Source: Xanthobacteraceae bacterium (GTDB lineage Bacteria > Pseudomonadota > Alphaproteobacteria > Rhizobiales > Xanthobacteraceae). From it: 64,000 nt of DNA. The stretch lies in the NCBI GenBank assembly GCA_030037885.1, contig JASHPU010000027.1, positions 1 to 64,000 on the forward strand. The letters are read 5' to 3'. A program made the translations under genes and the position numbers. Below the pieces are notes generated by a model that was not told the origin of the DNA, did no database searches, and was given only the letters and a program-made list of their open reading frames with translations. Positions 51,241 through 61,094 of the stretch are shown piece after piece. Positions within the stretch are counted from its first letter, which is position 1, and each line of letters begins with the position of its first letter.

Positions 51241-51617
51241 GATCTTCCTCTTGCTCTCAGGGTGACGACACGTTTTCTGACACTCGCACGATAATCGCTG
51301 GCGTAACCGGCCAGTTCCTTCCGCAGCTCGTTCCGCTCGGCATTGGACAAGTCGGCGCGCTCACCCTTGTTAATCAGCGCAAGCAGCAACACAGGTACAT
51401 CCTCGCCCGCATAATAGCTGACGGTTCGGTAACCGCCCGATTTGCCTTTGCCGCGGCCAGCGAACCGCCGCTTCCGTGCGCCGCCAGTGCCGGGGATTAT
51501 GTCGCCGATCAACGGCTCCAATGAGATTGCCCGGATGATTTCGGCCACCTCGTCGTCAGAGAGCCCGCCGTCATGACAATCCGCGATGAAGGTCGGCGTT
51601 TCGATCACCGAGTGCAT
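51237..51617 (-). CDS. RelE/HigB-type toxin
   Basis: GGARKRRFAGRGKGKSGGYRTVSYYAGEDVPVLLLALINKGERADLSNAERNELRKEL; overlaps the antitoxin start. Confidence 0.87.
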   Translation of the reverse strand: MHSVIETPTFIADCHDGGLSDDEVAEIIRAISLEPLIGDIIPGTGGARKRRFAGRGKGKSGGYRTVSYYAGEDVPVLLLALINKGERADLSNAERNELRKELAGYASDYRASVRKRVVTLRARGRS

Positions 51618-51962
51618 GTTCCTATATACGGCAGTGCCGTACAGACGTCAAGGGCTCGCTCTGCCGCCGCCCAGAGGAGCACGGATCAGAGGTCCAAAGC
51701 GCTGGTAAGAGAAGCGGCGCGGCGCGAGAATCGTCGGCGCTCGTCGCGCCGAAATGAGGGCGGAAAAAAAGTCGCACTCGTCATCCGCCTCCGATCCCGC
51801 AGCGACCCCGCGGCTTCCGGTTCGGGCAGCAGCGACGGCGCCAGTCCGCCAATTGGCGGAGACGCAGCCATTCTGACATTCGGAATTTGCCCTTATCGAT
51901 CAAGGCGGCTCAAAGCGCGAACGTGTCAGAACGCGCCTTGATGCGGAACAAATCTCCTGCGC

Positions 51963-52007
51963 CTCTTAATCAGCGGGTCCAAGGTTCGAGTCCTTGTGCG
52001 CCCACCA
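51963..52007 (+). repeat. Attachment-site repeat (attR)
   Basis: Exact second copy of the 45-bp tRNA-Lys 3' sequence. Confidence 0.93.
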
Positions 52008-52058
52008 TCCAGGCCGTGTGTGCAGAGCGCCGTACCGTCATTCCCGCCGGGAGGACAC

Positions 52059-52468
52059 GTGCATCCGCCATCAATTACCGCCGCCTATCTCGCGGTTTTT
52101 GCTTTGCTCTACGCGGGGCTGAGCCTTCAAGTCGTGCGCTTGCGCCGCAAATTTCGATTTGCTTTCGGGGACGGTGGTAACAACGAGCTGCGCAATGCGA
52201 TCCGAGCGCACTCCCACTTTGCCGAATACGTGCCCATCATTGCACTGATGGTCGCGATGCTTGAAATCACCGGCCTGCCGAGAATATGGGGGTACACATG
52301 GCGATGGGAGCACTTCTCATTGCGCGGCTTCTCCACCCATTTGGCATGTACGCCAAGCCACGGACCACGCAATTCCAGATCGGCCGTGCAGGCGGTATGA
52401 TGATCACAACCCTGGTGATGATCGGCGCTGCAGCGCTCATTCTCTGGCGGCTCGCGCTGGTCCGATAG
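52059..52468 (+). pseudogene. MAPEG family protein, frameshifted
   Basis: VHPPSITAAYLAVFALLYAGLSLQVVRLRRKFRFAFGDGGNNELRNAIRAHSHFAEYVPIIALMVAMLEITGLPRIW then VHMAMGALLIARLLHPFGMYAKP in another frame; G5 run at 52288-52292. Confidence 0.75.
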
Positions 52469-52756
52469 CGCGCCGGCAATGTCGGGGTTCGGGGTCCCGG
52501 CATGGCGCTGCCGAATCCCGATGTCCGTTGTCGTGGCAGCTTTGGCGATAAGCGGATCTCACCCTGTCGTTCCCGGCTGACGCTCGCCTGGAGGTCCGAC
52601 CTTGTGTCTGTCCGCCCGAACGATCGCGACGGAAGCGACTCGGAGAGAATCAAACTTGCGGAACGGGCAGGCGGAACGTACCGTCAACACCCAGGATGAG
52701 GCGCACGGTCGAGGATCGGTCGACGAGCGACTATCCATTGATCAGGAGTCACGACG

Positions 52757-53245
52757 ATGTTCAGCATCCTCATGTCAAGCTCGCGGTCGCGCGCGGGTTT
52801 GCTGGCATCCGCTCTGGCTTTGGCCGGCGCCGGTGTTACCAATCCGGCTTTCGCCGGTTCGCCTTATGACGGCAATTGGAGCGTGGTGATCACGACGCGC
52901 GTCGGGGCGTGCGACCCGACCGCCCGCTATCGCCTGCAAATATCGAACGGCGCGGTCGTAAACGGAAGCGACAACGACATTAAGGTCCATGGCCAAGTCA
53001 GCCATGGCGGCATGGTCAACGTCTCGGTGCGCTCCGGCGATGCATGGGCCGTCGCGTCCGGTCGTCTCAGCGGAGAGACCGGCAGCGGCACATGGAAAGG
53101 CCAGGGATCGAGCGGCGCCTGCGAAGGCACCTGGGTGGCGGAACGGCGCGGCGCTGCGGCGCTATCCTCGCTGCTCAGACCGGCGGCATTCGGCAGCAGG
53201 TTACGATCGGCTTCCGGGTCGGCCGGAGGCGTCTTTACACCTTGA
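52757..53245 (+). CDS. Secreted hypothetical protein
   Basis: Signal peptide then SPYDGNWSVVITTRVGACDPTARYRLQISNG. Confidence 0.65.
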   Translation: MFSILMSSSRSRAGLLASALALAGAGVTNPAFAGSPYDGNWSVVITTRVGACDPTARYRLQISNGAVVNGSDNDIKVHGQVSHGGMVNVSVRSGDAWAVASGRLSGETGSGTWKGQGSSGACEGTWVAERRGAAALSSLLRPAAFGSRLRSASGSAGGVFTP

Positions 53246-53479
53246 ACCTTGCGCCTCGTCTTTCTGCCGATGCTCACGGCAGAGGATGATGCCGTGGACG
53301 GCGCGTTGCCGGTGTCGATGCGCCGCCCTCTCATGCTTAAGGCGCAACGCTGCCATGATCTCGGCGTGCCTCGCTTCATAGACCGCCGTTCATATTTTTG
53401 CTCGTAACTGCGCCGGATCGAAGCGCCGCCGATCAGGGAGAGGACTGATTGCGCTGAATTTCAGCGTGCGAGGTGGCGC

Positions 53480-54442
53480 TTGGATCGTTTCACCGGAATG
53501 GCTGTTTTTTCCAAGGTCGTCGACACCGCCAGCTTTGCCGCGGCGGCGCGCTACTTCGGCATGTCGCCCGCCATGGTCAGCAAGCACGTGCAGACGCTCG
53601 AAGAGCGGCTCGGTGTGCGGCTGCTCAACCGCACGACGCGCCGGGTCAGCGCGACCGAAGTGGGCCAGAATTATTACGAGCGCTGCCTGCGTATTTTGTC
53701 CGAGTTGGAGGACGCCGAGCGCGCCGCCGGCGACCTGCAAGCTGCGCCACGCGGCCTGCTGCGCGTGACCGCGCCGGTGTCATTCAGCTTCCGTCACATC
53801 ACTCCGGCAATCGCCGATTACCTCGCTGCCTATCCCGAAGTTTCGGTCGATTTGAATCTCAATGATCATTACGTCGATCTACTCGAGGAACGTTTCGACG
53901 TCGCCGTCCGCGTTGGTCACCTTGCCGATTCGAGCCTGATGTCGCGGAAGCTGGGTTCAATCACGACGGCGGTATGCGCCTCGCCAACCTACCTCAAGGC
54001 GAACGGAGTACCCAGGCAGCCCAGCGATCTCACCAAACACAATTGCCTCATCTATACTTATGCCATGCACCAAAGTGCATGGCGCTTCGTCGATCGCGAC
54101 CGCCGGGAATACGTCGTGCGGGTGACCGGGCGGTTCCTCGCCAACAATGGCGACACGCTTCGCGCGCTCGCAATCAAGGACGCCGGCGTGGTCCTCGCGC
54201 CCGACTTCATCGTCGAAGAGGACTTGCAGGCCGGCCGCCTGATCCGACTCTTGTCCGAATACGCGACCGGAGAGACGCCGGTGCACGCCGTCTATCCGCA
54301 CAGCACGTATCTTTCGGTGAAGACCAGGACGTTCATCGACTTTCTGGCGGCGCGTTGGACTCGCTCGCCGCAGATCAAGGGCAACGGCGCGGACGGCAAG
54401 AGCAACGTGCGTACCACGCTGGCGCTCAACGCCGCTTGCTGA
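53480..54442 (+). CDS. LysR family transcriptional regulator
   Basis: MDRFTGMAVFSKVVDTASFAAAARYFGMSPAMVSKHVQTLEERLGVRLLNRTTRRVS. Confidence 0.95.
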   Translation: MDRFTGMAVFSKVVDTASFAAAARYFGMSPAMVSKHVQTLEERLGVRLLNRTTRRVSATEVGQNYYERCLRILSELEDAERAAGDLQAAPRGLLRVTAPVSFSFRHITPAIADYLAAYPEVSVDLNLNDHYVDLLEERFDVAVRVGHLADSSLMSRKLGSITTAVCASPTYLKANGVPRQPSDLTKHNCLIYTYAMHQSAWRFVDRDRREYVVRVTGRFLANNGDTLRALAIKDAGVVLAPDFIVEEDLQAGRLIRLLSEYATGETPVHAVYPHSTYLSVKTRTFIDFLAARWTRSPQIKGNGADGKSNVRTTLALNAAC

Positions 54443-54614
54443 CGCTGTGGCGTGCGCGGCCAATCATTATTCATCGTGGCGTAATAGACTGTTTCTCATC
54501 CGCTCCATAGTCGAACTGTAGCAGCGTTCACATCTTCCGGCAGCAGCGCGCAGCAGATTGCGGCGCGCGCGGGGCGCCCAAGGTCGGGGCCCAGTCGCCA
54601 AAAGGAGATGTGAC

Positions 54615-54845
54615 ATGAAGTCGTTCAGAAAACACACAGTCGCTGCGGCGTTGGCATTCGCCGCTGTGGCCGTTGGCTCTGCGCCGGCATTTGCTCAGAG
54701 CGCTTACCAAGTCTATGCAAGGCAGCAGCACCATCAGGTGCAGCCGCAGGCGCGCGGCTACTCCGCTTACGATTACGTGGCGCCACCGGCCGCAGATCCG
54801 GCGCCGACGTTCACGGCGCCCGGCGGATGGAAGGATCTGCACTGA
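54615..54845 (+). CDS. Small secreted hypothetical protein
   Basis: MKSFRKHTVAAALAFAAVAVGSAPAFAQ signal; RBS aaaggag upstream. Confidence 0.6.
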   Translation: MKSFRKHTVAAALAFAAVAVGSAPAFAQSAYQVYARQQHHQVQPQARGYSAYDYVAPPAADPAPTFTAPGGWKDLH

Positions 54846-55096
54846 CGCCGACAATGGTTACGCGGGGCCAACAGCGGCCTCTTGGCGGCGGTCGGGCGAT
54901 CAGCTTCACAAACCTTGGAAGCTTTCGCCCGATCGCCGCCGAAATTCGGAGCATTGCCCGATCGGACTGCATCAGCGGCGTCATTGCGAGGCGGCGCATG
55001 CAGCGGGATCCAGGCTACTTCGTTCCTGCAAATTCAAAACGCGTTCGTTGGCGGGAATGAGCCGCACCCTCTAATCTTCGCTACCGCTTGCGATCA

Positions 55097-56806
55097 TCAT
55101 CTCGCGAGCTCGCGCGCATCTTCCGCGGCCGCTTCGCGCTTGGCCAATTCCTCCGCCACCAGTTCTTTCTTCGACAGTTTGCCGACCGGCGTCTTTGGCA
55201 GACTGGCGCGGAATTCGATCTCCGCCGGCATTTCATATTTTGCGAGCTTGTCGGCGAGAAAGGTCTTGAGTTCCTCGAAGCTGAAAGCCGGCTGCCCGGG
55301 CTTGAGCGCGATGAAGGCCTTGGCCGATTGGCCGCGGTAAGCGTCTGGGATGCCGATCACGGTGACTTCCGCGACCGCCGGGTGCTCGTAGATCGCTTCC
55401 TCGATGGTGCGGGGGAAGACGTTGAATCCGCCAGTCAGGATCATGTCCTTCTTGCGGTCGACCAGGGTGACGTAACCGTCGGCATCGATGAAGCCGATGT
55501 CACCGGTGTGAAATCGCCCGCCGTGGAAGGCATCCGCGGTCGCTTCCGGCTTGTTCCAATAGCCTTTCATGACTTGTGGGCCGGTGATGCAGATCTCGCC
55601 CTTCTCGCCGGCTGGCAGCACGCGCGTTCCGGTCTCGAGGTCGACGAACTCGATGAGAGTATGCGGCGCCGGCAGCCCGACCGTTCCGGGGTGCGGCGCG
55701 GCGTTATTCACCTGCAGGGTGGCGAGTGGCGCCGTTTCGGTCAGGCCGTAGCCTTCGCGCGGGGTGGCGCCGGTGAGCCCGCGAAAGCGCTGCAGCACTT
55801 CAACCGGCAACGGCGCGCCGCCCGACGCGCATTGCCGCAGCGATGACAGGTCGAACTCGCTGATCTTCGGATGATTGACCAGCGCCGTATACATCGTCGG
55901 CACGCCGGCGAAGATCGTGATCTTCTTGCGCGCGATGTCGGCCAGCGCGCGATCGGGGTCGAAGCGCATATGCATGATCATCCGCGTGCCGGACTTCACG
56001 GACAGCAGCATGATGAAGGAAAGTCCGAAAATGTGGAACAGCGGCAATACGACCAGCGACCTGTCGTCGGCGTTCAACGGGCTCGCGCCGATCCAATGAT
56101 TGTAGATGTCGAGCACAGCCGAAAAATTCGCGTGCGTGAGCATCGCGCCTTTCGGCTCGCCGGTGGTGCCGCCGGTATATTGCAGAACCGCCACCTCATC
56201 GGCGAGCGGGCCATGCGGGTGCCTGACATAGGCGCCGTCTGCGTCAAGCAACGCACCGAAATCGATCTCCCGACCGGCGCCGCCGATTCGTTCGACCGGC
56301 GGGCCGACGATCGCCCGTACCACCGGCTCGGGCAGAAAGTCTTCCAGATGACAGACCACCAGGGTCCTCAATTTGGCCGTGCCGTTGAGACCCGCGATCT
56401 GCGGATAGAGCGCCTGGATGCCGAGCGTCACCATCACCTCGACTTCGGAATCGGCGATCTGGTACTTGAGCTCGCGGGGCGCCGCCAGCGGACTGAAATT
56501 GGCGACGCGGCCGCCGGCCATCAGCACGGCAAAAAAACAGACGACGTAATGCGGTGTGTTGGGAAGATGCAGCCCGACATTGACGCCCGGGCTGACGCCG
56601 AGCGCCTGCAGGCCTTTGGCGGCGCGCGCCGCGAGATCGTGCAGCTGCGCGAAGGTCAAAGTTTTGTCGTAGAAATCGATCGCCAACTTGTCGGGCCAGC
56701 TTGTCGCTGCTGTCTCGAGGATGGTTTCGATCGCGACCGCCGGCGGCAGCGGCGTGTTCCAGGCCACACCCGATGGATAAGACTTTTCCCATAAGTGAGA
56801 GGCCAT
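55097..56806 (-). CDS. Long-chain fatty-acid--CoA ligase (AMP-binding)
   Basis: AVLQYTGGTTGEPKGAMLTHANF; MKGYWNKPEATADAF; DRKKDMILTGGFNVFP. Confidence 0.95.
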   Translation of the reverse strand: MASHLWEKSYPSGVAWNTPLPPAVAIETILETAATSWPDKLAIDFYDKTLTFAQLHDLAARAAKGLQALGVSPGVNVGLHLPNTPHYVVCFFAVLMAGGRVANFSPLAAPRELKYQIADSEVEVMVTLGIQALYPQIAGLNGTAKLRTLVVCHLEDFLPEPVVRAIVGPPVERIGGAGREIDFGALLDADGAYVRHPHGPLADEVAVLQYTGGTTGEPKGAMLTHANFSAVLDIYNHWIGASPLNADDRSLVVLPLFHIFGLSFIMLLSVKSGTRMIMHMRFDPDRALADIARKKITIFAGVPTMYTALVNHPKISEFDLSSLRQCASGGAPLPVEVLQRFRGLTGATPREGYGLTETAPLATLQVNNAAPHPGTVGLPAPHTLIEFVDLETGTRVLPAGEKGEICITGPQVMKGYWNKPEATADAFHGGRFHTGDIGFIDADGYVTLVDRKKDMILTGGFNVFPRTIEEAIYEHPAVAEVTVIGIPDAYRGQSAKAFIALKPGQPAFSFEELKTFLADKLAKYEMPAEIEFRASLPKTPVGKLSKKELVAEELAKREAAAEDARELAR

Positions 56807-57146
56807 CGATGAACTCCCGGGAGGAGATTTGTGTTTTCTTAAATCGGCAAACCAGCGATCGGTGCGCGCACGGTGCGGCCGACGGTGCCCTAACTGCGCG
56901 ATCGGGTGATTTTTATATTCGCGTGTTTCCGGCTCTCCCGCAAGCTGATGCGCCGGATCTGACGCGCCGGATCGACACGCCGCTCGGTAGCCATAGGCGG
57001 CGACCTCAACGCAGCACGGAATCGCCGGACTGGGGCAAAATGCGAAGCGACCGCACAAGCAGACATTGGCGGCCGCAGCAACGTGCCAACGCCCACTCCC
57101 GGTGGGGTGGATCATTGTGGTAACCTGAACCAACCGGAAGCATCAA

Positions 57147-58265
57147 ATGGAGCAAACGAACGTTGCCGTCATTGGCGCCGGTCCGGCCGGTCTTGCGGTC
57201 GGTGCCTGCCTGCGAAAAGCGGCTGTCGACTTCATCATCCTGGAAAAAGGAGAACAGGTCGGCGCTGCCTGGCGTCGCCATTACCAGAGGCTCCACCTGC
57301 ATACGATCAAGCGCTTTTCATCGCTGCCGTTCCAGCCCTTTGACCGGAGCTATCCGCGTTACATTCCGCGGGCGGAATTGGTTCGATATCTGGAAAGCTA
57401 CGCGGCCCACTTCGATATAAAGCCTCGATTTGGCGAGACCGTTCGCTCGGTCCGACGTGATGCAAATGCCTGGATCGTAGAAAGCGCGTCGGGTTCTTTT
57501 CACGCCGAGTCTGTGGTGATTGCCTCAGGGATGAATGCTGCCCCGGTCATGCCGGACTTTTCGGGACGAGAAAATTTCAAGGGACGGGTCGTGCACAGCG
57601 CAGACTACGCCGATGCCACGCCATTTCGGCGCCAGCGTGTTTTGGTCGTCGGAATGGGTAATACAGGAGCAGAGATCGCGCTCGATTTACTGGAGGGTGG
57701 CGCAGAACCGACCATTTCGGTGAGAAACGGCGTTCACATCGTCCCTCGCGATCTCTTTGGCATCCCGATTCAGGTGGTGGCGATGGCCGCAAGTACGCTG
57801 CCGTCAAGAGCCAACGATACGTTATTTCCGTTCATTCTCGACCTTGCGCTCGGAGATTTGGCGAAATTCGGAATCAAGCGGCCGCAGCAGGGTATCCTGG
57901 AGCAGGCGGCGAAATCGCACAAGATTCCCGTCCTTGACATTGGCACGGCTAAAAAGATTTCCGAGGGGGCGATCACGGTGATGCCGGGCATATCGACGAT
58001 GACCGGCGACGGCGTCGTCTTCGCTAACGGCGAGAAGCGCTTGTTTGACGTCATTATTTTCGCCACCGGATATCGCCCGAGCTACCGAAGCTTTTTGGCA
58101 AGCGACGATATTGCGCCCGACGTTGAGCGGAACGAGGATAATGCAGGGATTTACTTCGTTGGTTTTCATGTCCCGATAACCGGTCAGCTCCGCCAAATAG
58201 GCAAAGAGGCCCTTAGCGTTGCAAACGACATCGCTCGTCGGAGCAATGCGCGCGCGGCGCGCTGA
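57147..58265 (+). CDS. Flavin-containing monooxygenase-like protein
   Basis: VAVIGAGPAGLAVGACLRKA (FAD) and VLVVGMGNTGAEIALDL (NADPH) motifs; YUCCA-type arrangement. Confidence 0.85.
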   Translation: MEQTNVAVIGAGPAGLAVGACLRKAAVDFIILEKGEQVGAAWRRHYQRLHLHTIKRFSSLPFQPFDRSYPRYIPRAELVRYLESYAAHFDIKPRFGETVRSVRRDANAWIVESASGSFHAESVVIASGMNAAPVMPDFSGRENFKGRVVHSADYADATPFRRQRVLVVGMGNTGAEIALDLLEGGAEPTISVRNGVHIVPRDLFGIPIQVVAMAASTLPSRANDTLFPFILDLALGDLAKFGIKRPQQGILEQAAKSHKIPVLDIGTAKKISEGAITVMPGISTMTGDGVVFANGEKRLFDVIIFATGYRPSYRSFLASDDIAPDVERNEDNAGIYFVGFHVPITGQLRQIGKEALSVANDIARRSNARAAR

Positions 58266-58632
58266 CGCCGCCTTTGACCTTAATGGCCGCACATACGACG
58301 CACGCGCGAGGAGACGGAGCCAGAGCCAGTCACGGTTAACATTTCCCTCGTGATCGAGATTTAATGCGCCGGCTGGAATTCGGATAGTTTCGCCGGTGGA
58401 AAATCCTTCCGCGGCTATCTCGGGAGATAGCACATTGCCTACGACAAACCGCTGCCACGCGCATGAATTTTTTCGACTCTGGCGGAGCACACCGGCATTA
58501 GGCCGCGGCGATAGTTGCGATCAAAAAGTTCACGACATATTGTTTGCTGGTCGCGGCTTGCTGGCCGCGCGATTGCAACGACACACCGTCGCTTTGAACT
58601 TTTCGCAACCGAGGCAAAGAACGAGGCAAAGC

Positions 58633-59058
58633 ATGGCCAATTTCACTCCGACCTCTGCGGCGATCGGCGGCGCGCTGATCGGACTTGCTGCCGTCCTGCT
58701 GATGCGCCTTAACGGCCGCATCGCCGGAATAACCGGCATCGTTGCCGGTCTGCTGGAACCGCAAGGCAGCGATCGGGCCTGGCGCGCGGCCTTCATCGTC
58801 GGCCTATTGGCGGCGCCGCTTTCCGCCGCGCTCATCGGCTACGCGGTGCCAATTCCGCGGCTGCCGTCGAATTTCGCCGTCATTGCCGCCGCCGGTCTTC
58901 TGGTCGGCTTCGGCACCAGGCTCGGCAACGGCTGCACCTCGGGCCACGGCATCTGCGGCATCGCCCGGTTGTCGCCGCGTTCGATCATCGCGACCGGTAT
59001 CTTCATGGCCGCGGCGATGATCGTCGTCGCGCTGACGCGACACCTGGTCGGAGGTTGA
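58633..59058 (+). CDS. YeeE/YedE family transporter subunit
   Basis: LVGFGTRLGNGCTSGHGICGIARLSPRSI. Confidence 0.85.
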   Translation: MANFTPTSAAIGGALIGLAAVLLMRLNGRIAGITGIVAGLLEPQGSDRAWRAAFIVGLLAAPLSAALIGYAVPIPRLPSNFAVIAAAGLLVGFGTRLGNGCTSGHGICGIARLSPRSIIATGIFMAAAMIVVALTRHLVGG

Positions 59059-59061
59059 GCC

Positions 59062-59529
59062 GTGCGCGCACTCGCAAGTCTGTTCTGCGGCTTCATGTTC
59101 GGCTGGGGCTTGTTGATCTCCGGCATGATCCGGCCCGATAAGGTGCTGGGCTTCCTCGACGTATTGGCAATCCCGAGCGGCAATTGGGACCCCAGCCTAG
59201 CCGTGGTGATGGCGGCCGCGCTTGCGGTGACCGTCCCGGGCTACGCGCTCGCCCGGCGGCGCTCGCCGCTTTTCGCAACGCAAAACCAATGGCCGAAGCA
59301 GACGGCGATTGATCGCCCGCTCCTCGCCGGCGCGGCGTTGTTCGGCATCGGCTGGGGCTTGGTCGGACTTTGTCCAGGACCGGGCGTCGAAAATTTGGCG
59401 ACGGGCTCGCCGTCCGTGGTCGTGTTTGTCGCCGCCATGGCGATCGGAATGTTCGCCCACCATCTATGGGAAACACGCGGTGCCGCATCGGTCGCTCGCG
59501 CCGTGACGGTCGCGCCTCCGGACGGATGA
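59062..59529 (+). CDS. YeeE/YedE family transporter subunit (second half)
   Basis: FGWGLLISGMIRPDKVLGFLDV ... GIGWGLVGLCPGPGVENLATG. Confidence 0.85.
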   Translation: MRALASLFCGFMFGWGLLISGMIRPDKVLGFLDVLAIPSGNWDPSLAVVMAAALAVTVPGYALARRRSPLFATQNQWPKQTAIDRPLLAGAALFGIGWGLVGLCPGPGVENLATGSPSVVVFVAAMAIGMFAHHLWETRGAASVARAVTVAPPDG

Positions 59530-61094
59530 CGAAAGCCATGACGCTGCAGGACCTGTCGGCGCGCGAAATCGCGCGTCGCATTGCCGCCGGCGATCTGTCG
59601 TCTTCCGAGGTCGTCGAATACTTCATTGCCCGGCTTAACGCGGTCAACGGCAAGCTCAACGCCGTCACCGTCGAGCTGTTCGACAGCGCGCGGCAAACCG
59701 CGGCGGAGGTCGACAAGGCGGTGGCGCGGCGCGAGAAGCTTGCGCCGCTCGCCGGCCTGCCGGTGACGATCAAGGAATGTTTCGATCTCGCCGGCACCGC
59801 ATCGACCTTCGGCTTGCCATCGCGGCGCAATCTGATCGAAAGCGCGGACGACCCCTACGTGGCGGCGTTGCGCGCCGCCGGCGCTATCCCGATCGCCAAG
59901 ACCAACGTCCCGCAGCTCCTCATCTACACCGAAACCGACAATCCGCTCTACGGACGCACCAACAATCCGTGGAATCCGGAAAGGTCGTGCGGCGGCAGTT
60001 CGGGCGGCGAAGCGGCGATGATCGCCGCCGGCGCTTCGCCGCTCGGGCTCGGCAACGACATCGGCGGCTCGTTGCGCGTGCCGGCAGCGTTCTGCGGCAT
60101 TTGCTCGATCCGCCCCACCGCTGGCCGCACGCCCGATCATTGCGGCCACGGTTTGCCCGTCGGCCAGCGCGGCATCGTCAGCCAGGTCGGACCGATGGCA
60201 CGGCACGTCGAAGATCTCGCGCTGGCGCTGCGCGTGCTTGACCGGGTGCGCAACCCGGTGATCGATCCAGGACCGGAACTCGGCGATCCGGCAAGCGTCG
60301 ATCTGAACACCTTGCGTTTTGCTACGGTCATCGACGACGGCGAGTTTCCGGCCGCACCGGCGGCGCGGCGTGCCGTGATCGAGGCGGCGCAAATCCTCAT
60401 CACGGCCGGCGCCAAGGCGGCGGATTGGCAGCCGCCGCCATTGCGCCGCGTGAGCGATTTTCTATTCGCCTGCCTCTCCAGCGATCGTGGCGAAGCCATA
60501 CGACGGATGCTGCGCGCCGACCGCCGCGATCCCCATATCCGCCAATTGCTGCTCACGGCCGCGATTCCCGTTTGGCTGCGCGGCGCCGTGAGCGCGCTGC
60601 TCGACGCCGCCGGCCAGCGGCGTTCCGCCGCGACCCTGCGGCGGCTCGCCTCCGGCCGCGCCGATGACTATTGGCAAGCGATCGCGGCGATGTTGAATTT
60701 CCGCAGCGATTTGCTGGGCTCGCTCGAAGCGGCCGAGGGTGGCCCGATTGATCTCATTCTTTGTCCCGCTTACCCGCTGCCGGCGGTGCGCCACGGCGCC
60801 AACGTCATGATGCCGATGCCCGGCAATTACACGCCGCTTGCCAATGTCACCGGCTTCCCCGCCGGCGTGGTGCCGGTCACGAGCGTGCGCGCGGACGAGG
60901 AAAGCGACCGCGCGTCAAGTCGTGATCTCGTCGATCGCATCGCCCGCGACACCGAGCGCGGTAGCGCCGGGCTGCCGATTGCGGTGCAGGTCATCGCGCA
61001 GCCCTGGCGCGACCACGTCGCGCTCGCCGCCATGGCCAAGATCGAGGCCGCAGCGCGGATGCAGCCGGACTATCCGGCGCGGCCGACGCTGTGA
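59526..61094 (+). CDS. Amidase family protein
   Basis: PVTIKECFDLAGTASTFGL; CGGSSGGEAAMIAAGASPLGLGNDIGGSLRVPAAFCGI. Confidence 0.93.
   Translation: MTKAMTLQDLSAREIARRIAAGDLSSSEVVEYFIARLNAVNGKLNAVTVELFDSARQTAAEVDKAVARREKLAPLAGLPVTIKECFDLAGTASTFGLPSRRNLIESADDPYVAALRAAGAIPIAKTNVPQLLIYTETDNPLYGRTNNPWNPERSCGGSSGGEAAMIAAGASPLGLGNDIGGSLRVPAAFCGICSIRPTAGRTPDHCGHGLPVGQRGIVSQVGPMARHVEDLALALRVLDRVRNPVIDPGPELGDPASVDLNTLRFATVIDDGEFPAAPAARRAVIEAAQILITAGAKAADWQPPPLRRVSDFLFACLSSDRGEAIRRMLRADRRDPHIRQLLLTAAIPVWLRGAVSALLDAAGQRRSAATLRRLASGRADDYWQAIAAMLNFRSDLLGSLEAAEGGPIDLILCPAYPLPAVRHGANVMMPMPGNYTPLANVTGFPAGVVPVTSVRADEESDRASSRDLVDRIARDTERGSAGLPIAVQVIAQPWRDHVALAAMAKIEAAARMQPDYPARPTL

Larger units (their letters stand above)
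33371..52007. mobile_element. Prophage-like integrated element (~18.6 kb) at tRNA-Lys
   Basis: 45-bp exact direct repeat of the tRNA 3' end at 33326-33370 and 51963-52007; integrase adjacent to the tRNA; phage genes inside. Confidence 0.93.

Noticed and set aside
51963-52007. Second tRNA-Lys gene
   Set aside because: Only the 3' 45 nt are present; no D-arm or 5' acceptor strand, so it is an att site.
58633-59529. YeeE/YedE pair as a broken single gene
   Set aside because: Both halves have their own start, stop and signature motifs; two-gene organisation is a known arrangement for this family.
59241-60392. 383-aa minus-strand ORF
   Set aside because: Antisense to the YeeE/YedE and amidase genes.
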